Source: Cupriavidus nantongensis (GTDB lineage Bacteria > Pseudomonadota > Gammaproteobacteria > Burkholderiales > Burkholderiaceae). Taken from it: a stretch of DNA of 64,000 nucleotides. Under the pieces are notes generated by a model that made no database searches, had not been told where the DNA came from, and saw only the letters and a program-made list of their open reading frames with translations. Location of the stretch: contig NZ_CP014844.1 of the NCBI RefSeq assembly GCF_001598055.1, positions 434,001 to 498,000 of the forward strand, written 5' to 3'. The translations under genes were made by a program, and so were the position numbers. Of this stretch, positions 34,667 to 44,183 are shown one piece after another; within the stretch, counting starts at the first letter, position 1; each line of letters starts with the position of its first letter.

Positions 34667-35278
34667 TCAGCGTGATACCGGCCGCTTGCCCAGCTTGCGC
34701 TGCAAGGTGCGCCGGTGCATGTTCAGCGCGCGCGCGGTCGCGGAGATATTGCCGCCGTGCTCGGCCAGCACGCGCTGGATATGCTCCCACTCGAGCCGCG
34801 CCACCGACAGCGGCACCGGTTCTTCCAGCGCGGCCTGCGCCGCGTCTTCCGACACGCCCGCCATCAGCGCGGTCAGGATCGAGTCGACATTGGCCGGCTT
34901 GGCCAGGTATTCGTCGGCGCCCTGCTTGACCGCCGCCACCGCGGTGGCGATGCTGGCGTAGCCGGTCAGGATCAGGATGCGCGCGTCGGGCAGGGCCTGC
35001 CGCAGCGGCGCCACAAGTTGCAGCCCGGACTCGGCGGGCGCGGTGCTGCCGGCTGCGGGCGGCGGCTCCAGGTGCAGGTCCAGCGTGACGTAGGCAAAGT
35101 CGGTGCGCGCCGCCAGCGCCAGCGCGGTGCGGCCATCGTGCGCCACTGCCACGGCATAGCCGCGGCGCGTCAGCGCGCGCGCCAGCGTGCCGGCAAAGAC
35201 TTCGTCGTCGTCGATCACCAGGAAGGGCGTGCCGGCCGGTGCGGTGGCTTCGGGTACCGGGGTAAGGGGTTCGGTCAT
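34667..35278 (-). CDS. regA: RegA/PrrA/ActR-type response regulator
   Basis: A 203-residue two-component regulator of redox-responsive genes. The receiver domain has acidic residues Asp23-Asp25 (VIDDDEV), the phospho-acceptor Asp67 (YVTLDLHL), Thr105 (LTGYAS) and Lys127 (AKPAN). The output is the short Fis-type helix-turn-helix of the RegA family, EWEHIQRVLAEHGGNISATA and RALNMHRRTLQRKLGK. The receiver carries about nine extra residues (EPPPAAGSTAPAE) right after the phosphorylation-site strand that I do not expect in the family. It overlaps the sensor kinase gene by 4 bases. Confidence 0.9.
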   Translation of the reverse strand: MTEPLTPVPEATAPAGTPFLVIDDDEVFAGTLARALTRRGYAVAVAHDGRTALALAARTDFAYVTLDLHLEPPPAAGSTAPAESGLQLVAPLRQALPDARILILTGYASIATAVAAVKQGADEYLAKPANVDSILTALMAGVSEDAAQAALEEPVPLSVARLEWEHIQRVLAEHGGNISATARALNMHRRTLQRKLGKRPVSR

Positions 35279-36669
35279 AAGGCAGAGGGCACGGTGGCGG
35301 CGGCAGCCGCCGAGGTGGAAAGCGTGGAGAGCGCGGGCAGGCGCAGTTCGGCGACGGTGCCGCCTCCGGGGCGGTCATGCCAGGCGAGTTCGCCGCCCAT
35401 CTGCCGGGCGGCGCTTTGCGCCAGGTACAGCCCGATGCCCTGGCCGCCGTGCTGGCTGGCTACCGGGGTCTCGCCGAGCTGGCCGCGCAGCGCTTCGGGA
35501 ATGCCGTCGCCGTGGTCGGCGACGCGGAACGACAGCCACGGCGCGGTGTTGCCCGGCGCCATGGCGATCTGCAGCTGCAGCGGCTGCGCGCCGCGGCCGG
35601 CGGCCTGCTGGCTGCGCGCGGCGTTGTCGAGCAGGATGGTCAGGATCTGGCCCACGCGCGCGGTTTCCACCGACTGCGCGCCGGCGCCCGGCGTGGCCAC
35701 GGCCTGCAGGCTGGCATTGGGATGGCGCAGCTGCCAGCGCTCGGCAAAGGCCGGCAGCCAGCCGTCGATGCGCTGCGGCGCCAGCGTGGCCGGGTCTTCG
35801 CGCAGCCGCGCCAGGGTCGAACGGCACAGCGCCAGCTGCTGCTCCATGGTCTGCAGGTCGGCCAGGTAGCCGCTGATCGCGGCGGCGCCGCGGCCGGCGT
35901 CGGAGGCATCGGCGCGCAGCTCGCCGGCAATCACCGCCAGCGTCGCCAGCGGCGTGCCGATTTCATGCGCGACCGCGGCGGCCTGGCCGTTCAGGTCTTC
36001 GACGCGCGCTTCGCGCAGCAGCTGTTCGCGCGCCAGGTTCAGCTGCGCCTCGCGCTGGCGCAGCACGCCCGACAGGCGCGCGACGAACAGCGCGATCATC
36101 ACCGCGCTGGCGACAAAGTTCAGCCACATGCCGGCCAGGTGGTAGGTCACCGCGTTGTCCGGGTTGTGCAGGTCCAGCGGCACGTATTCGATCAGCAGCA
36201 CCGTGTAGCAGGCCAGCGCGTACAGCGCCAGCGCAATCACCTGGCGCCACGGCAGGATGGCCGCGGCGATGGCCAGCCCCGGCAGGTAAAACGAGACGAA
36301 CGGGTTGGTGGCGCCGCCGGTGTAGAACAGGATCGCCGACAGCGCGGTCAGGTCGACCAGCAGCTGGCCCATCAGCTCGGCCTCGCCGGGCGCACTGTTG
36401 CGCCGCGTGTGCTGGCGCAGCCGCAGGCCGGTGAGCAGGTTGAACAGCGCCTGCAGCCCCAGCACCACCAGCAGCGGCGTGTAGGGCAGGCGGATGCCGG
36501 CGATCGGCTCGCACACCAGCACGGTCAGCGCCTGTCCGCCCAGCAGCGCCCAGCGCAGCCAGAACAGGCGGCGCAGCGTCACCTGGCCATGGCGTGCCGA
36601 ACTGCCGGCCGGCAGGGGCGACAGGAACGGGAAGTCAGGCAGGCGGGTCATGGCTGGGGCGGGGCGCAT
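35275..36669 (-). CDS. regB: RegB/PrrB-type redox sensor histidine kinase
   Basis: A 464-residue inner-membrane histidine kinase with about six N-terminal transmembrane segments. It retains the quinone-associated GGxxNPF motif of RegB as GGATNPF (residues 118-124), just after a membrane helix. The H-box is AAAVAHEIGTPLATL with His235, the N-box is ILLDNAARSQ, and the G-boxes are VADHGDGIPE and GQGIGLYLAQ. Cys282 in LALCRSTL sits where RegB places its redox-active cysteine. It likely autophosphorylates when the respiratory chain is reduced and passes phosphate to the RegA encoded in overlap. An alternative start at residue 7 is possible. Confidence 0.9.
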   Translation of the reverse strand: MRPAPAMTRLPDFPFLSPLPAGSSARHGQVTLRRLFWLRWALLGGQALTVLVCEPIAGIRLPYTPLLVVLGLQALFNLLTGLRLRQHTRRNSAPGEAELMGQLLVDLTALSAILFYTGGATNPFVSFYLPGLAIAAAILPWRQVIALALYALACYTVLLIEYVPLDLHNPDNAVTYHLAGMWLNFVASAVMIALFVARLSGVLRQREAQLNLAREQLLREARVEDLNGQAAAVAHEIGTPLATLAVIAGELRADASDAGRGAAAISGYLADLQTMEQQLALCRSTLARLREDPATLAPQRIDGWLPAFAERWQLRHPNASLQAVATPGAGAQSVETARVGQILTILLDNAARSQQAAGRGAQPLQLQIAMAPGNTAPWLSFRVADHGDGIPEALRGQLGETPVASQHGGQGIGLYLAQSAARQMGGELAWHDRPGGGTVAELRLPALSTLSTSAAAAATVPSAL

Positions 36670-36819
36670 GGCGCGAGTGTATCAATGCCGCCGCGGGGCG
36701 CCGGCGCGTGCGACACCTTGCCGCATTGGCGCGCGGCCGCCGCGGCTGCCAGACTGGCTGGTTGCGCAGGCGGGGCGGTCCTCGCCATGGTCTAATGTCT
36801 GCTTTCAGGAGAGCCTTTG

Positions 36820-37308
36820 ATGCAAGCCAAATTCCGCCCGGCCACGCTGGCCGCTTCCTTCGCCCTGGCCGCCACGCTGGCATCGGGCGCCGCGCTGGCC
36901 CAGGTCGATGTCAGCAACGCCTGGGTGCGCGGCACGGTGCCGACTCAGACCGCTTCCGGCGCTTTCATGGTGCTGCACGCGCACCAGGACGCGAAGCTGG
37001 TCGGCGTGTCGTCGCCGGTGGCGGCGGCCGAGCTGCACGAGATGAAGATGGAAGGCAACGTGATGCGCATGCGCCAGATCAAGTCGCTGGACCTGCCGAA
37101 AATGCAGAACGTCGAACTGAAGCCGGGCGGCTACCACGTGATGCTGATGGACCTGAAGGCCCAGCTCAAGCCCGGCGATACCGTGCCTATCACGCTGAAG
37201 ATCGAGCAGGGCGGCAAGGTGATCGAGCAGAAGCTCACGGCCGAAGTGCGCAGCATGGTGCCGGCCGCCGCCGGCGGTCATGCCGGCCACGGCGACCACA
37301 AGCACTGA
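36820..37308 (+). CDS. PCuAC-type periplasmic copper chaperone
   Basis: A 162-residue exported protein with a signal peptide ending near ALAQ. The mature part has the PCuAC copper(I) motif: a His/Met site in ELHEMKMEGNVMRM and a downstream HVM in GGYHVMLMDLK, matching the H-M-x10-M-x21-H-x-M pattern. Family members deliver copper to the CuA centre of cytochrome oxidase. A His-rich C-terminus (GGHAGHGDHKH) adds metal affinity. The ATG at 36820 follows AGGAGA by 6 bases; a TTG one codon earlier is less likely. It is transcribed divergently from regB, consistent with respiratory-chain function. Confidence 0.9.
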   Translation: MQAKFRPATLAASFALAATLASGAALAQVDVSNAWVRGTVPTQTASGAFMVLHAHQDAKLVGVSSPVAAAELHEMKMEGNVMRMRQIKSLDLPKMQNVELKPGGYHVMLMDLKAQLKPGDTVPITLKIEQGGKVIEQKLTAEVRSMVPAAAGGHAGHGDHKH

Positions 37309-37348
37309 ACAACAGCTGATACGCGGCCGCGATGCCGGCGCCGCGCCG

Positions 37349-38284
37349 TCAGCCGCGCAGGCTGATCGGCTCGTCTGCTTCCGGGCTCGATGCCGCCGCC
37401 AGCACGCGCTCGCGCAGCCAGGCGTGGGCGGGGTCGGCCTCGGTGCGTTCATGCCAGATCATGCTGAAGGTGAAGTCTTCCAGCGCGAACGGCGGCGCGA
37501 ACACGGCGTAGCGCGGGTCGTCCTCGAGCGCGGCCAGGCTGCGCCGCGCGGTGGTCAGCACCAGGTTGGTCCCGGCGATCAGCGCCGGCGCCACGCTCCA
37601 GTGCGGCACCACGCAGGCGATCTTGCGCCGGCCCCCCAGCCTGGCCACTGCCGTGTCGATCGCATCCATGCGTTCGCTGTGGGTGGCGACCAGCACGTGC
37701 GAGCGCGCCAGGTAGGCCACTTGGTCGAGCCGGCCGGTATCGCGCACGGTGGCGGCATCGACCGCGCAGGCATAGCTTTCGCGGAACAGCTCGGCCGATT
37801 GCACGCCTTCGGGCTGGTGGCTGAACACCCCCAGCGCCATGTCGATCTCGCCATCGGCCACCTGCGCGGTCATGCCCTCGCGGCTGGCCTGCGACACCAC
37901 CAGGTCGATATTGGGCGCGGCCTTGCGCACCGCGCGCAGCAGCCGCGGCAGCACCACCAGCGCGCCGTAGTCGGACATCGCCAGCCGGAAGCTGCGCCGC
38001 GCGGTGGCCGGCTGGAAGCCGCTCGGCCCCAGCAGGATGCGCACCTGTGCCAGCGCCTCGGCCAGCGGGCCCGACAGCTCGTGCGCGCGCGCGCTCAGCA
38101 CCAGCCCGCCCTTGCCGCGCACCAGGATCGGGTCATCCAGCAGCTGCCGCAGCCGCCCGAGCGCATGGCTGACCGCCGGCTGGCTCAGGTGCAGCCGCAG
38201 CGCGGCGCGGGAGATATGGCGCTCCGCCAGCAGCGCTTCCAGCACCACCAGCAGGTTGAGGTCGATTCCGCGTAGGCTATTCAT
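37349..38284 (-). CDS. LysR-type transcriptional regulator
   Basis: A 311-residue LTTR. The N-terminal helix-turn-helix reads LNLLVVLEALLAERHISRAA, then LHLSQPAVSHALGRLRQLLDDPILVRG. The substrate-binding domain follows from about residue 95. The ATG at 38284 gives the canonical length; a longer frame adds 19 uncharacteristic residues. It is divergent from the YdcZ-family transporter gene across 93 bases, so that gene is its most likely target. The inducer is unknown. Confidence 0.9.
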   Translation of the reverse strand: MNSLRGIDLNLLVVLEALLAERHISRAALRLHLSQPAVSHALGRLRQLLDDPILVRGKGGLVLSARAHELSGPLAEALAQVRILLGPSGFQPATARRSFRLAMSDYGALVVLPRLLRAVRKAAPNIDLVVSQASREGMTAQVADGEIDMALGVFSHQPEGVQSAELFRESYACAVDAATVRDTGRLDQVAYLARSHVLVATHSERMDAIDTAVARLGGRRKIACVVPHWSVAPALIAGTNLVLTTARRSLAALEDDPRYAVFAPPFALEDFTFSMIWHERTEADPAHAWLRERVLAAASSPEADEPISLRG

Positions 38285-38377
38285 TCGGCGAATATTAAAC
38301 GTACGAAAGCAGAATTGGAAATTCGCAAAGCGATATTTCAATCTGCTGGCATCGCATCTTGCCCTATGGAGCGCGCC

Positions 38378-38932
38378 ATGTCAGGCACCCAGCTGTCGTT
38401 TTCTATCCCGTCGTCGCTCTGGCTGCCGCTAGGCACCGCCGTGCTGGCCGGTGCCGCGATCCCGTTCCAGGCCGGCGCCAACGCCACGCTCGGTCGCATG
38501 CTCGGCCATCCGCTGTCGGCCACGCTGGTGTCGCTGCTGGTCAGTCTGGTGGCGCTGCTGCCGGTGCTGTGGCTGATGCGGGTGCCGCTGCCGTCCCCGG
38601 CGGCGCTGGCGCAGGCGCCGGCCTGGCTGTGGAGCGGCGGGGTGCTGGGAGTGTTCTATATCTCGGCCGCGCTGATCATGGCGCCCAGGCTGGGTGCCGC
38701 CGGCTTTATCGCCGCGGTGGTGGCCGGGCAGGTGCTGGCCGCGCTGCTGGTGGACCAGTTCGGCCTGGCCGGGTTTGCGGTGCGGGCACTGACGCCGGCG
38801 CGGCTGGCCGGCGCCGCGCTGATCGTGGCCGGGATGCTGGCGATGCAGTGGGACAGCGGCGCGGCGGCCGCGCCGGCGCGTCAGCCGCCCGCTGGATCGG
38901 GTATCGAATCGGGTTCGGAATCCGGCGCCTGA
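38378..38932 (+). CDS. YdcZ/DUF606 family membrane transporter
   Basis: A 184-residue inner-membrane protein of the DMT superfamily DUF606 (YdcZ) group, with about five transmembrane helices. Family features are FQAGANATLGRMLGHPLSATLVS and WLWSGGVLGVFYISAALIMAPRLGAA. The ATG at 38378 has GGAG 6 bases upstream. Its substrate is unknown; some homologues influence drug or fluoride phenotypes. A hydrophilic tail (APARQPPAGSGIESGSESGA) is encoded where the gene overlaps the convergent cysteine-rich gene by 52 bases. Confidence 0.87.
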   Translation: MSGTQLSFSIPSSLWLPLGTAVLAGAAIPFQAGANATLGRMLGHPLSATLVSLLVSLVALLPVLWLMRVPLPSPAALAQAPAWLWSGGVLGVFYISAALIMAPRLGAAGFIAAVVAGQVLAALLVDQFGLAGFAVRALTPARLAGAALIVAGMLAMQWDSGAAAAPARQPPAGSGIESGSESGA

Positions 38933-39135
38933 CCCGCCTGTCTCCGGTCCGCCAGGCAGGCCGGGCACAGGCAGTGCTGGCCCGGCACGATCTGCCGCGC
39001 CGGCAGCAGCGGCTGGCTGGCGCACCAGCACTCGGGCAAGCCCGCGACGTAGCCGCAGACGAAGCCGGCGCCGCAGCGGCTGCAATGTTCGACCGGGCGC
39101 AGCTGGCCGGTCAGCACTGCGGTGGCGTCGCTCAT
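38881..39135 (-). CDS. Cysteine-rich CWC family protein
   Basis: An 84-residue protein with eight cysteines in CSRCGAGFVCG, ECWCA and CLCPACL, the pattern of the Cys-rich CWC family. Members probably bind zinc or an Fe-S cluster; the function is unknown. The ATG at 39135 begins MSDATAVL just ahead of the first cysteines. The 3' end runs antisense into the YdcZ gene (52-base overlap), so the C-terminal SEPDSIPDPAGG tail mirrors the transporter's tail codons. Confidence 0.75.
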   Translation of the reverse strand: MSDATAVLTGQLRPVEHCSRCGAGFVCGYVAGLPECWCASQPLLPARQIVPGQHCLCPACLADRRQAGQAPDSEPDSIPDPAGG

Positions 39136-40399
<1,264 letters not shown>

Positions 40400-40407
40400 G
40401 CGGAGCC

Positions 40408-40441
40408 CCGGAGCGGCGCCGGCCCCCGCCGGCCGCTCCGG
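40408..40441 (+). terminator. GC-rich hairpin after argB
   Basis: CCGGAGCGG followed by CCGGC pairs with GCCGGCCGCTCCGG across a C-rich loop, with a 2-base bulge. No T-run follows, so the terminator function is uncertain. Confidence 0.45.
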
Positions 40442-40471
40442 CATATCCCACCACCTTCCGAGTTGCCCGGC

Positions 40472-41422
40472 GTGTCTTCCAGTCTTCCCTCACCGCGCCG
40501 TGTCCGCGCTCGCCTCCGCCGCCGCCCCGCGGGCGATACCTCGGGCGGCACGGTCTGGCTGTTCGATCTCGACAACACCCTGCACGACGCCTCGCACGCG
40601 ATCTTCCCGGCGATCAACCGGCTGATGACCGCCTACGTGGCGCGCGTGCTCGGCTGCGACGAGGCCACCGCCAGCCGCGTGCGCGTGGACTACTGGCAGC
40701 GCTATGGGGCCACGCTGCTCGGCATGATCCGGCACCATGGTGTCGACCCGGCGGATTTCCTGCGCGCCGCGCATGAATTCCCGGCGCTGGCCGAGATGGT
40801 GCGGGTGCGGCGCGGCCTGGCTGCGCACCTGCGGCGCCTGCCCGGGCGCAAGATCCTGGTCACCAACGCGCCGCAGGACTATGCGCGCGCGGTGCTGGAG
40901 ATCGCCGGCATCCGGCACTGCTTCGAGCGCGTGGTGGCGATCGAGCAGATGTGGGTGCACGGCCACCTGCGGCCCAAGCCGGACCGCCGCATGCTGCGCC
41001 GGCTGCTGGCGCAGGCGCGCATCGCGCCGCATCGGGCGGTGCTGGTCGAGGACACCGTGTCGCACCTGAAGCGCTACGCCGGCACCGGCATCCGCACCGC
41101 CTGGGTGACCGGCTACCTGCGCACGGTCGCGCCGTCGCGACCGCACGTGGTGCCCGCCGCGCCCGCCGCCGTGCATGACGACGGCAGCCGCCGCGACGCC
41201 GCGGTGCGCTCGACGCTCGCGGCCGAGGATCGCCGCCGCGCCGGCCACGCGGTGCAGGAGCGCTCGGTGACGCTGGTGGCCGCCGAGACCCAGGCGCCGC
41301 AGGCGCAGCCGGACAACGTGCCGCGCGTGCGCGCGCGCGTGCCGAACCGGCCGGCCTATGTGGACATAAAAGTACAATCGATGCATCAACTCCAACGACG
41401 AATGCGGAGAACCGGGTCATGA
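40472..41422 (+). CDS. HAD phosphatase, pyrimidine 5'-nucleotidase-like
   Basis: A HAD-superfamily IA hydrolase of about 316 residues. Motif I is WLFDLDNTLHDAS, motif II is ILVTNAP, the motif III lysine is in RPKPDRRML and motif IV is VLVEDTVSHLK. The DLDNTLHDAS motif and cap region are those of the Sdt1/PpnN-like pyrimidine 5'-nucleotidases. The catalytic fold ends near residue 225; about 90 further residues form a low-complexity Ala/Arg/Val tail up to the slmA overlap. The start is uncertain (GTG 40472 or TTG 40463). It overlaps slmA by 4 bases, a pairing often seen in Burkholderiales. Confidence 0.82.
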   Translation: MSSSLPSPRRVRARLRRRPAGDTSGGTVWLFDLDNTLHDASHAIFPAINRLMTAYVARVLGCDEATASRVRVDYWQRYGATLLGMIRHHGVDPADFLRAAHEFPALAEMVRVRRGLAAHLRRLPGRKILVTNAPQDYARAVLEIAGIRHCFERVVAIEQMWVHGHLRPKPDRRMLRRLLAQARIAPHRAVLVEDTVSHLKRYAGTGIRTAWVTGYLRTVAPSRPHVVPAAPAAVHDDGSRRDAAVRSTLAAEDRRRAGHAVQERSVTLVAAETQAPQAQPDNVPRVRARVPNRPAYVDIKVQSMHQLQRRMRRTGS

Positions 41423-42105
41423 CGCAAAGCAACGGGCGCGAACCAGAGGCGGTCATCACGGGCAGCGCGCAGGGCAGCATGCAGGGTAGCGAAGCGGACG
41501 CCGACCAGCAGCCTGCGCTGCCGGCGCGCAAGCGTCCGCGCCCCGGCGAGCGCCGCGTGCAGATCCTGCAGACGCTGGCCACCATGCTGGAGCACCCGCG
41601 CGGGGAGAAGATCACCACCGCGGCGCTGGCCGCGCGCCTGAGCGTGTCCGAGGCGGCGCTGTACCGGCATTTCGCCAGCAAGGCGCAGATGTACGAGGGG
41701 CTGATCGGCTTTATCGAGCAGACCGTGTTCGGCCTGATCAACCAGATCACCGACAAGGAAGAGCACGGCCTGCGCCAGGCGCATGCGATCGTGCGCATGC
41801 TGCTGTCGTTCGCGGAAAAGAACCCGGGCATGACGCGCGTGCTGACCGGCGAGGCGCTGGTGGGCGAGCACGAACGGCTGCAGGAGCGCATCAACCAGGT
41901 GGTGGATCGCATCGAGGCTTCGCTGCGCCAGTGCCTGAAGGTGGCGGTGACCCAGGCCGCGTTCCCGGCGGATGCCGATATTCCCGCGCGCGCCGCGCTG
42001 ATCATGGCGGCGGTGCAGGGCCAGTGGCACCGCTATGCCAAGAGCGGTTTCCGCAAGTCGCCGTCGGACCATGCCGAGGCGCATCTGCGCGTGCTGCTGG
42101 GCTGA
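41419..42105 (+). CDS. slmA: Nucleoid occlusion factor SlmA (TetR-like)
   Basis: A 228-residue TetR-fold DNA-binding protein that protects the nucleoid by inhibiting FtsZ assembly over DNA. The helix-turn-helix is in KITTAALAARLSVSEAALYR, followed by HFASKAQMYEGLIGFIEQTVF, the SlmA signature. The C-terminal regulatory domain includes LLSFAEKNPGMTRVLTGEALVGE. About 40 extra residues at the N-terminus (Gln/Ser/Gly-rich) precede the conserved RPRPGERRVQILQ. Co-translated with the HAD gene. Confidence 0.9.
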   Translation: MTQSNGREPEAVITGSAQGSMQGSEADADQQPALPARKRPRPGERRVQILQTLATMLEHPRGEKITTAALAARLSVSEAALYRHFASKAQMYEGLIGFIEQTVFGLINQITDKEEHGLRQAHAIVRMLLSFAEKNPGMTRVLTGEALVGEHERLQERINQVVDRIEASLRQCLKVAVTQAAFPADADIPARAALIMAAVQGQWHRYAKSGFRKSPSDHAEAHLRVLLG

Positions 42106-42130
42106 ATGCAACCTGCCGGGCCGATTGCTC

Positions 42131-42136
42131 TATAAT
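42131..42136 (+). promoter_or_regulatory. -10 element of the metX leader
   Basis: A consensus TATAAT lies 25 bases after the slmA stop and 13 bases before the riboswitch aptamer, placing the transcript start at the foot of P1. The -35 region (near 42107-42113, TGCAACC) is weak. The same -10 and the same 13-base offset occur ahead of metK. Confidence 0.78.
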
Positions 42137-42143
42137 TGCCCGG

Positions 42144-42230
42144 TCGCGCCGATTTGATGACTGGCTTGCGGGCGCGCGGCAGCCACGGACAGGGTCCGAT
42201 GGCTCGCCACTATAAATGCGGCTAAAGAGG
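42144..42230 (+). promoter_or_regulatory. SAM-II (SAM-alpha) riboswitch upstream of metX
   Basis: The conserved SAM-II elements appear in order. TCGCGCCGATTTGA opens P1, CTTGCGGGCGCG closes it (CGCGCC 42145-42150 with GGCGCG 42171-42176), and TATAAATGCGGCTAAAGAGG (42211-42230) supplies the pseudoknot strand and SAM-contacting AAAUG and GCUAAA segments. Between P1 and the last element is an extra hairpin, AGCCA-CGGAC with GTCCG-A-TGGCT (42181-42204). SAM-II aptamers sense S-adenosylmethionine and repress methionine-synthesis genes. The recognition is from consensus memory, not a covariance search. Confidence 0.87.
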
Positions 42231-42304
42231 TTGGGTCGGCGCCCCATGCCACCACGGCAGTGGATGGCGCCGGCACGCGGAATCCCGCAAGGAATCCAGC
42301 GAAT

Positions 42305-42353
42305 CCCGACTTGGCTGCGACGCTTGATACGCAAATGCCGGTCGGGTTTTTTT
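42305..42353 (+). terminator. Intrinsic terminator in the metX leader (riboswitch platform)
   Basis: CCCGAC (42305-42310) pairs with GTCGGG (42341-42346), and GGC with GCC inside it, followed by T7. It sits between the SAM-II aptamer and the metX start, so it can act as a conditional terminator. Another strong hairpin at 42238-42271 (GGCGCC...GGCGCC) lies between aptamer and terminator. Confidence 0.82.
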
Positions 42354-42380
42354 ATGCCCGTTCGCCACGGGCCGGATTCC

Positions 42381-43562
42381 ATGACTGATGTCGCCCTGCC
42401 GACCGCCGCGCCTGCCGCGCTCGACCTGCCGCCGGATTCGGTCGGCGTGGTCGCGCCGCAGCGCATGCACTTTGCCGAGCCGCTGAAGCTGCGCAACGGC
42501 TCGTCCATCGCCGGCTACGACCTGATGGTCGAGACCTACGGCACGCTCAACGCGGACCGCTCCAACGCGGTGCTGGTCTGCCACGCGCTGAACGCCTCGC
42601 ACCATGTCGCCGGCGTCTATGCCGACGCCCCGCGCGACGTGGGCTGGTGGGACAACATGGTCGGTCCCGGCAAGCCGCTCGATACCAACCGCTTCTTCGT
42701 CATCGGCGTCAACAACCTGGGCTCGTGCTTCGGCTCGACCGGGCCGATGAGCCTGAACCCGGCCACCGGCGCGCCCTATGGCGCGGCGTTCCCGGTGGTC
42801 ACGGTCGAAGACTGGGTCAATGCGCAGGCGCGCGTGGCCGACGCCTTCGGCATCACGCAGTTTGCCGCGGTGATGGGCGGCAGCCTGGGCGGCATGCAGG
42901 CAGTGGCCTGGAGCCTGATGTACCCGGAGCGCCTGCGCCACTGCATCGTGATCGCGTCCACGCCCAAGCTGTCGGCGCAGAACATCGCCTTCAACGAGGT
43001 GGCGCGCAGCGCGATCCTGTCGGATCCGGACTTCCATGGCGGCAACTACTACGCGCATGGCGTCAAGCCCAAGCGCGGCCTGCGCGTGGCGCGCATGATC
43101 GGCCATATCACCTACCTGTCGGACGAGGACATGGCCGAGAAATTCGGCCGCGAACTGAAGAGCGAGGACATCCGCTTCTCGTTCGACGTCGAGTTCCAGG
43201 TGGAAAGCTACCTGCGCTACCAGGGCGACAAGTTCGCCGAGTACTTCGACGCCAACACCTACCTGCTGATCACACGCGCGCTCGACTACTTCGATCCCGC
43301 GCTGGCGCACGGCGGCGACCTGACGCGCGCGATGGCGCAGACCAGGGCCAGCTTCCTGGTAGCCAGCTTCGGCACCGACTGGCGCTTCGCCCCCAGCCGC
43401 AGCCGCGAGCTGGTCAAGGCGCTGCTGGACAACAAGCGCCCGGTCTCGTACGCCGAGATCGACGCCCCCCACGGCCACGATGCCTTCCTGCTCGACGACC
43501 CGCGCTATCACAACCTGATGCGCGCCTACTACGACCGCATCGCTGAGGAGATCGGCGCATGA
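42381..43562 (+). CDS. metX: Homoserine O-acyltransferase
   Basis: A 393-residue alpha/beta-hydrolase-fold enzyme that acylates homoserine for methionine synthesis. Landmarks are [14 protein letters not shown], nucleophile Ser168 in MGGSLGGMQ, the acid Asp region at DYFDPAL and the catalytic histidine in [12 protein letters not shown]. Some proteobacterial MetX proteins use succinyl-CoA rather than acetyl-CoA; I cannot tell which applies. The ATG at 42381 was chosen because upstream in-frame codons lie within the leader terminator and its T-run. It is controlled by the SAM-II leader and overlaps metW by 4 bases. Confidence 0.95.
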   Translation: MTDVALPTAAPAALDLPPDSVGVVAPQRMHFAEPLKLRNGSSIAGYDLMVETYGTLNADRSNAVLVCHALNASHHVAGVYADAPRDVGWWDNMVGPGKPLDTNRFFVIGVNNLGSCFGSTGPMSLNPATGAPYGAAFPVVTVEDWVNAQARVADAFGITQFAAVMGGSLGGMQAVAWSLMYPERLRHCIVIASTPKLSAQNIAFNEVARSAILSDPDFHGGNYYAHGVKPKRGLRVARMIGHITYLSDEDMAEKFGRELKSEDIRFSFDVEFQVESYLRYQGDKFAEYFDANTYLLITRALDYFDPALAHGGDLTRAMAQTRASFLVASFGTDWRFAPSRSRELVKALLDNKRPVSYAEIDAPHGHDAFLLDDPRYHNLMRAYYDRIAEEIGA

Positions 43563-44170
43563 ACGCCCTGGCCAATCCCAATATCCTGGCGCTGCGCCCC
43601 GACTTCCGCGCGATCGCGCGCTGGATCGAACCCAACTCCACCGTGCTCGACCTGGGCTGCGGCGACGGCAGCCTGCTGCGCGTGCTGCAGGACGAGCTCG
43701 AGGTGCAGGCCTATGGCATCGAGATCCGGGACGAAGGCGTGCTGGCCTGCGCGCAGAAGGGCGTGCATGTGATCCAGCAGAACCTGGAAGGCGGGCTCGC
43801 GCTGTTCGAGGACAAGAGCTTCGACACGGTGATCCTGTCGCAGACGCTGCAGACCATCCACAACACCGCGCAGGTGCTGCGCGACACGTTGCGGGTCGGG
43901 CGCGAGTGCATCGTCTCGTTCCCCAACTTCGGCTACTGGCCGCACCGGCTGTCGGTGTTCCGCGGCCGCATGCCGGTGTCGGAATCGCTGCCTTACCAGT
44001 GGTACAACACGCCCAACGTGCGCGTGCTGACCATCAGCGACTTCGAGGCGCTGGCGCCCAAGGTCGGCCTGCGCGTGATCGACCGCGTCGTGATGCACGA
44101 GGGCGTGACCGTCAGCTGGGGCGTCAACTGGCGCGGCAGCCTGGCGGTGTACCGGGTCTGCGCGGCCTGA
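43559..44170 (+). CDS. metW: Methionine biosynthesis protein MetW
   Basis: A 203-residue SAM-methyltransferase-fold protein that accompanies MetX in many beta- and gamma-proteobacteria and is needed for, or boosts, homoserine acylation. The glycine motif is [11 protein letters not shown], followed by [13 protein letters not shown] and LSQTLQTIH, all MetW signatures. The start overlaps metX (ATGA), which makes co-translation, and control by the SAM-II leader, likely. Its own catalytic role, if any, is unclear. Confidence 0.95.
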   Translation: MNALANPNILALRPDFRAIARWIEPNSTVLDLGCGDGSLLRVLQDELEVQAYGIEIRDEGVLACAQKGVHVIQQNLEGGLALFEDKSFDTVILSQTLQTIHNTAQVLRDTLRVGRECIVSFPNFGYWPHRLSVFRGRMPVSESLPYQWYNTPNVRVLTISDFEALAPKVGLRVIDRVVMHEGVTVSWGVNWRGSLAVYRVCAA

Positions 44171-44183
44171 ACGCGTTCTCCTG

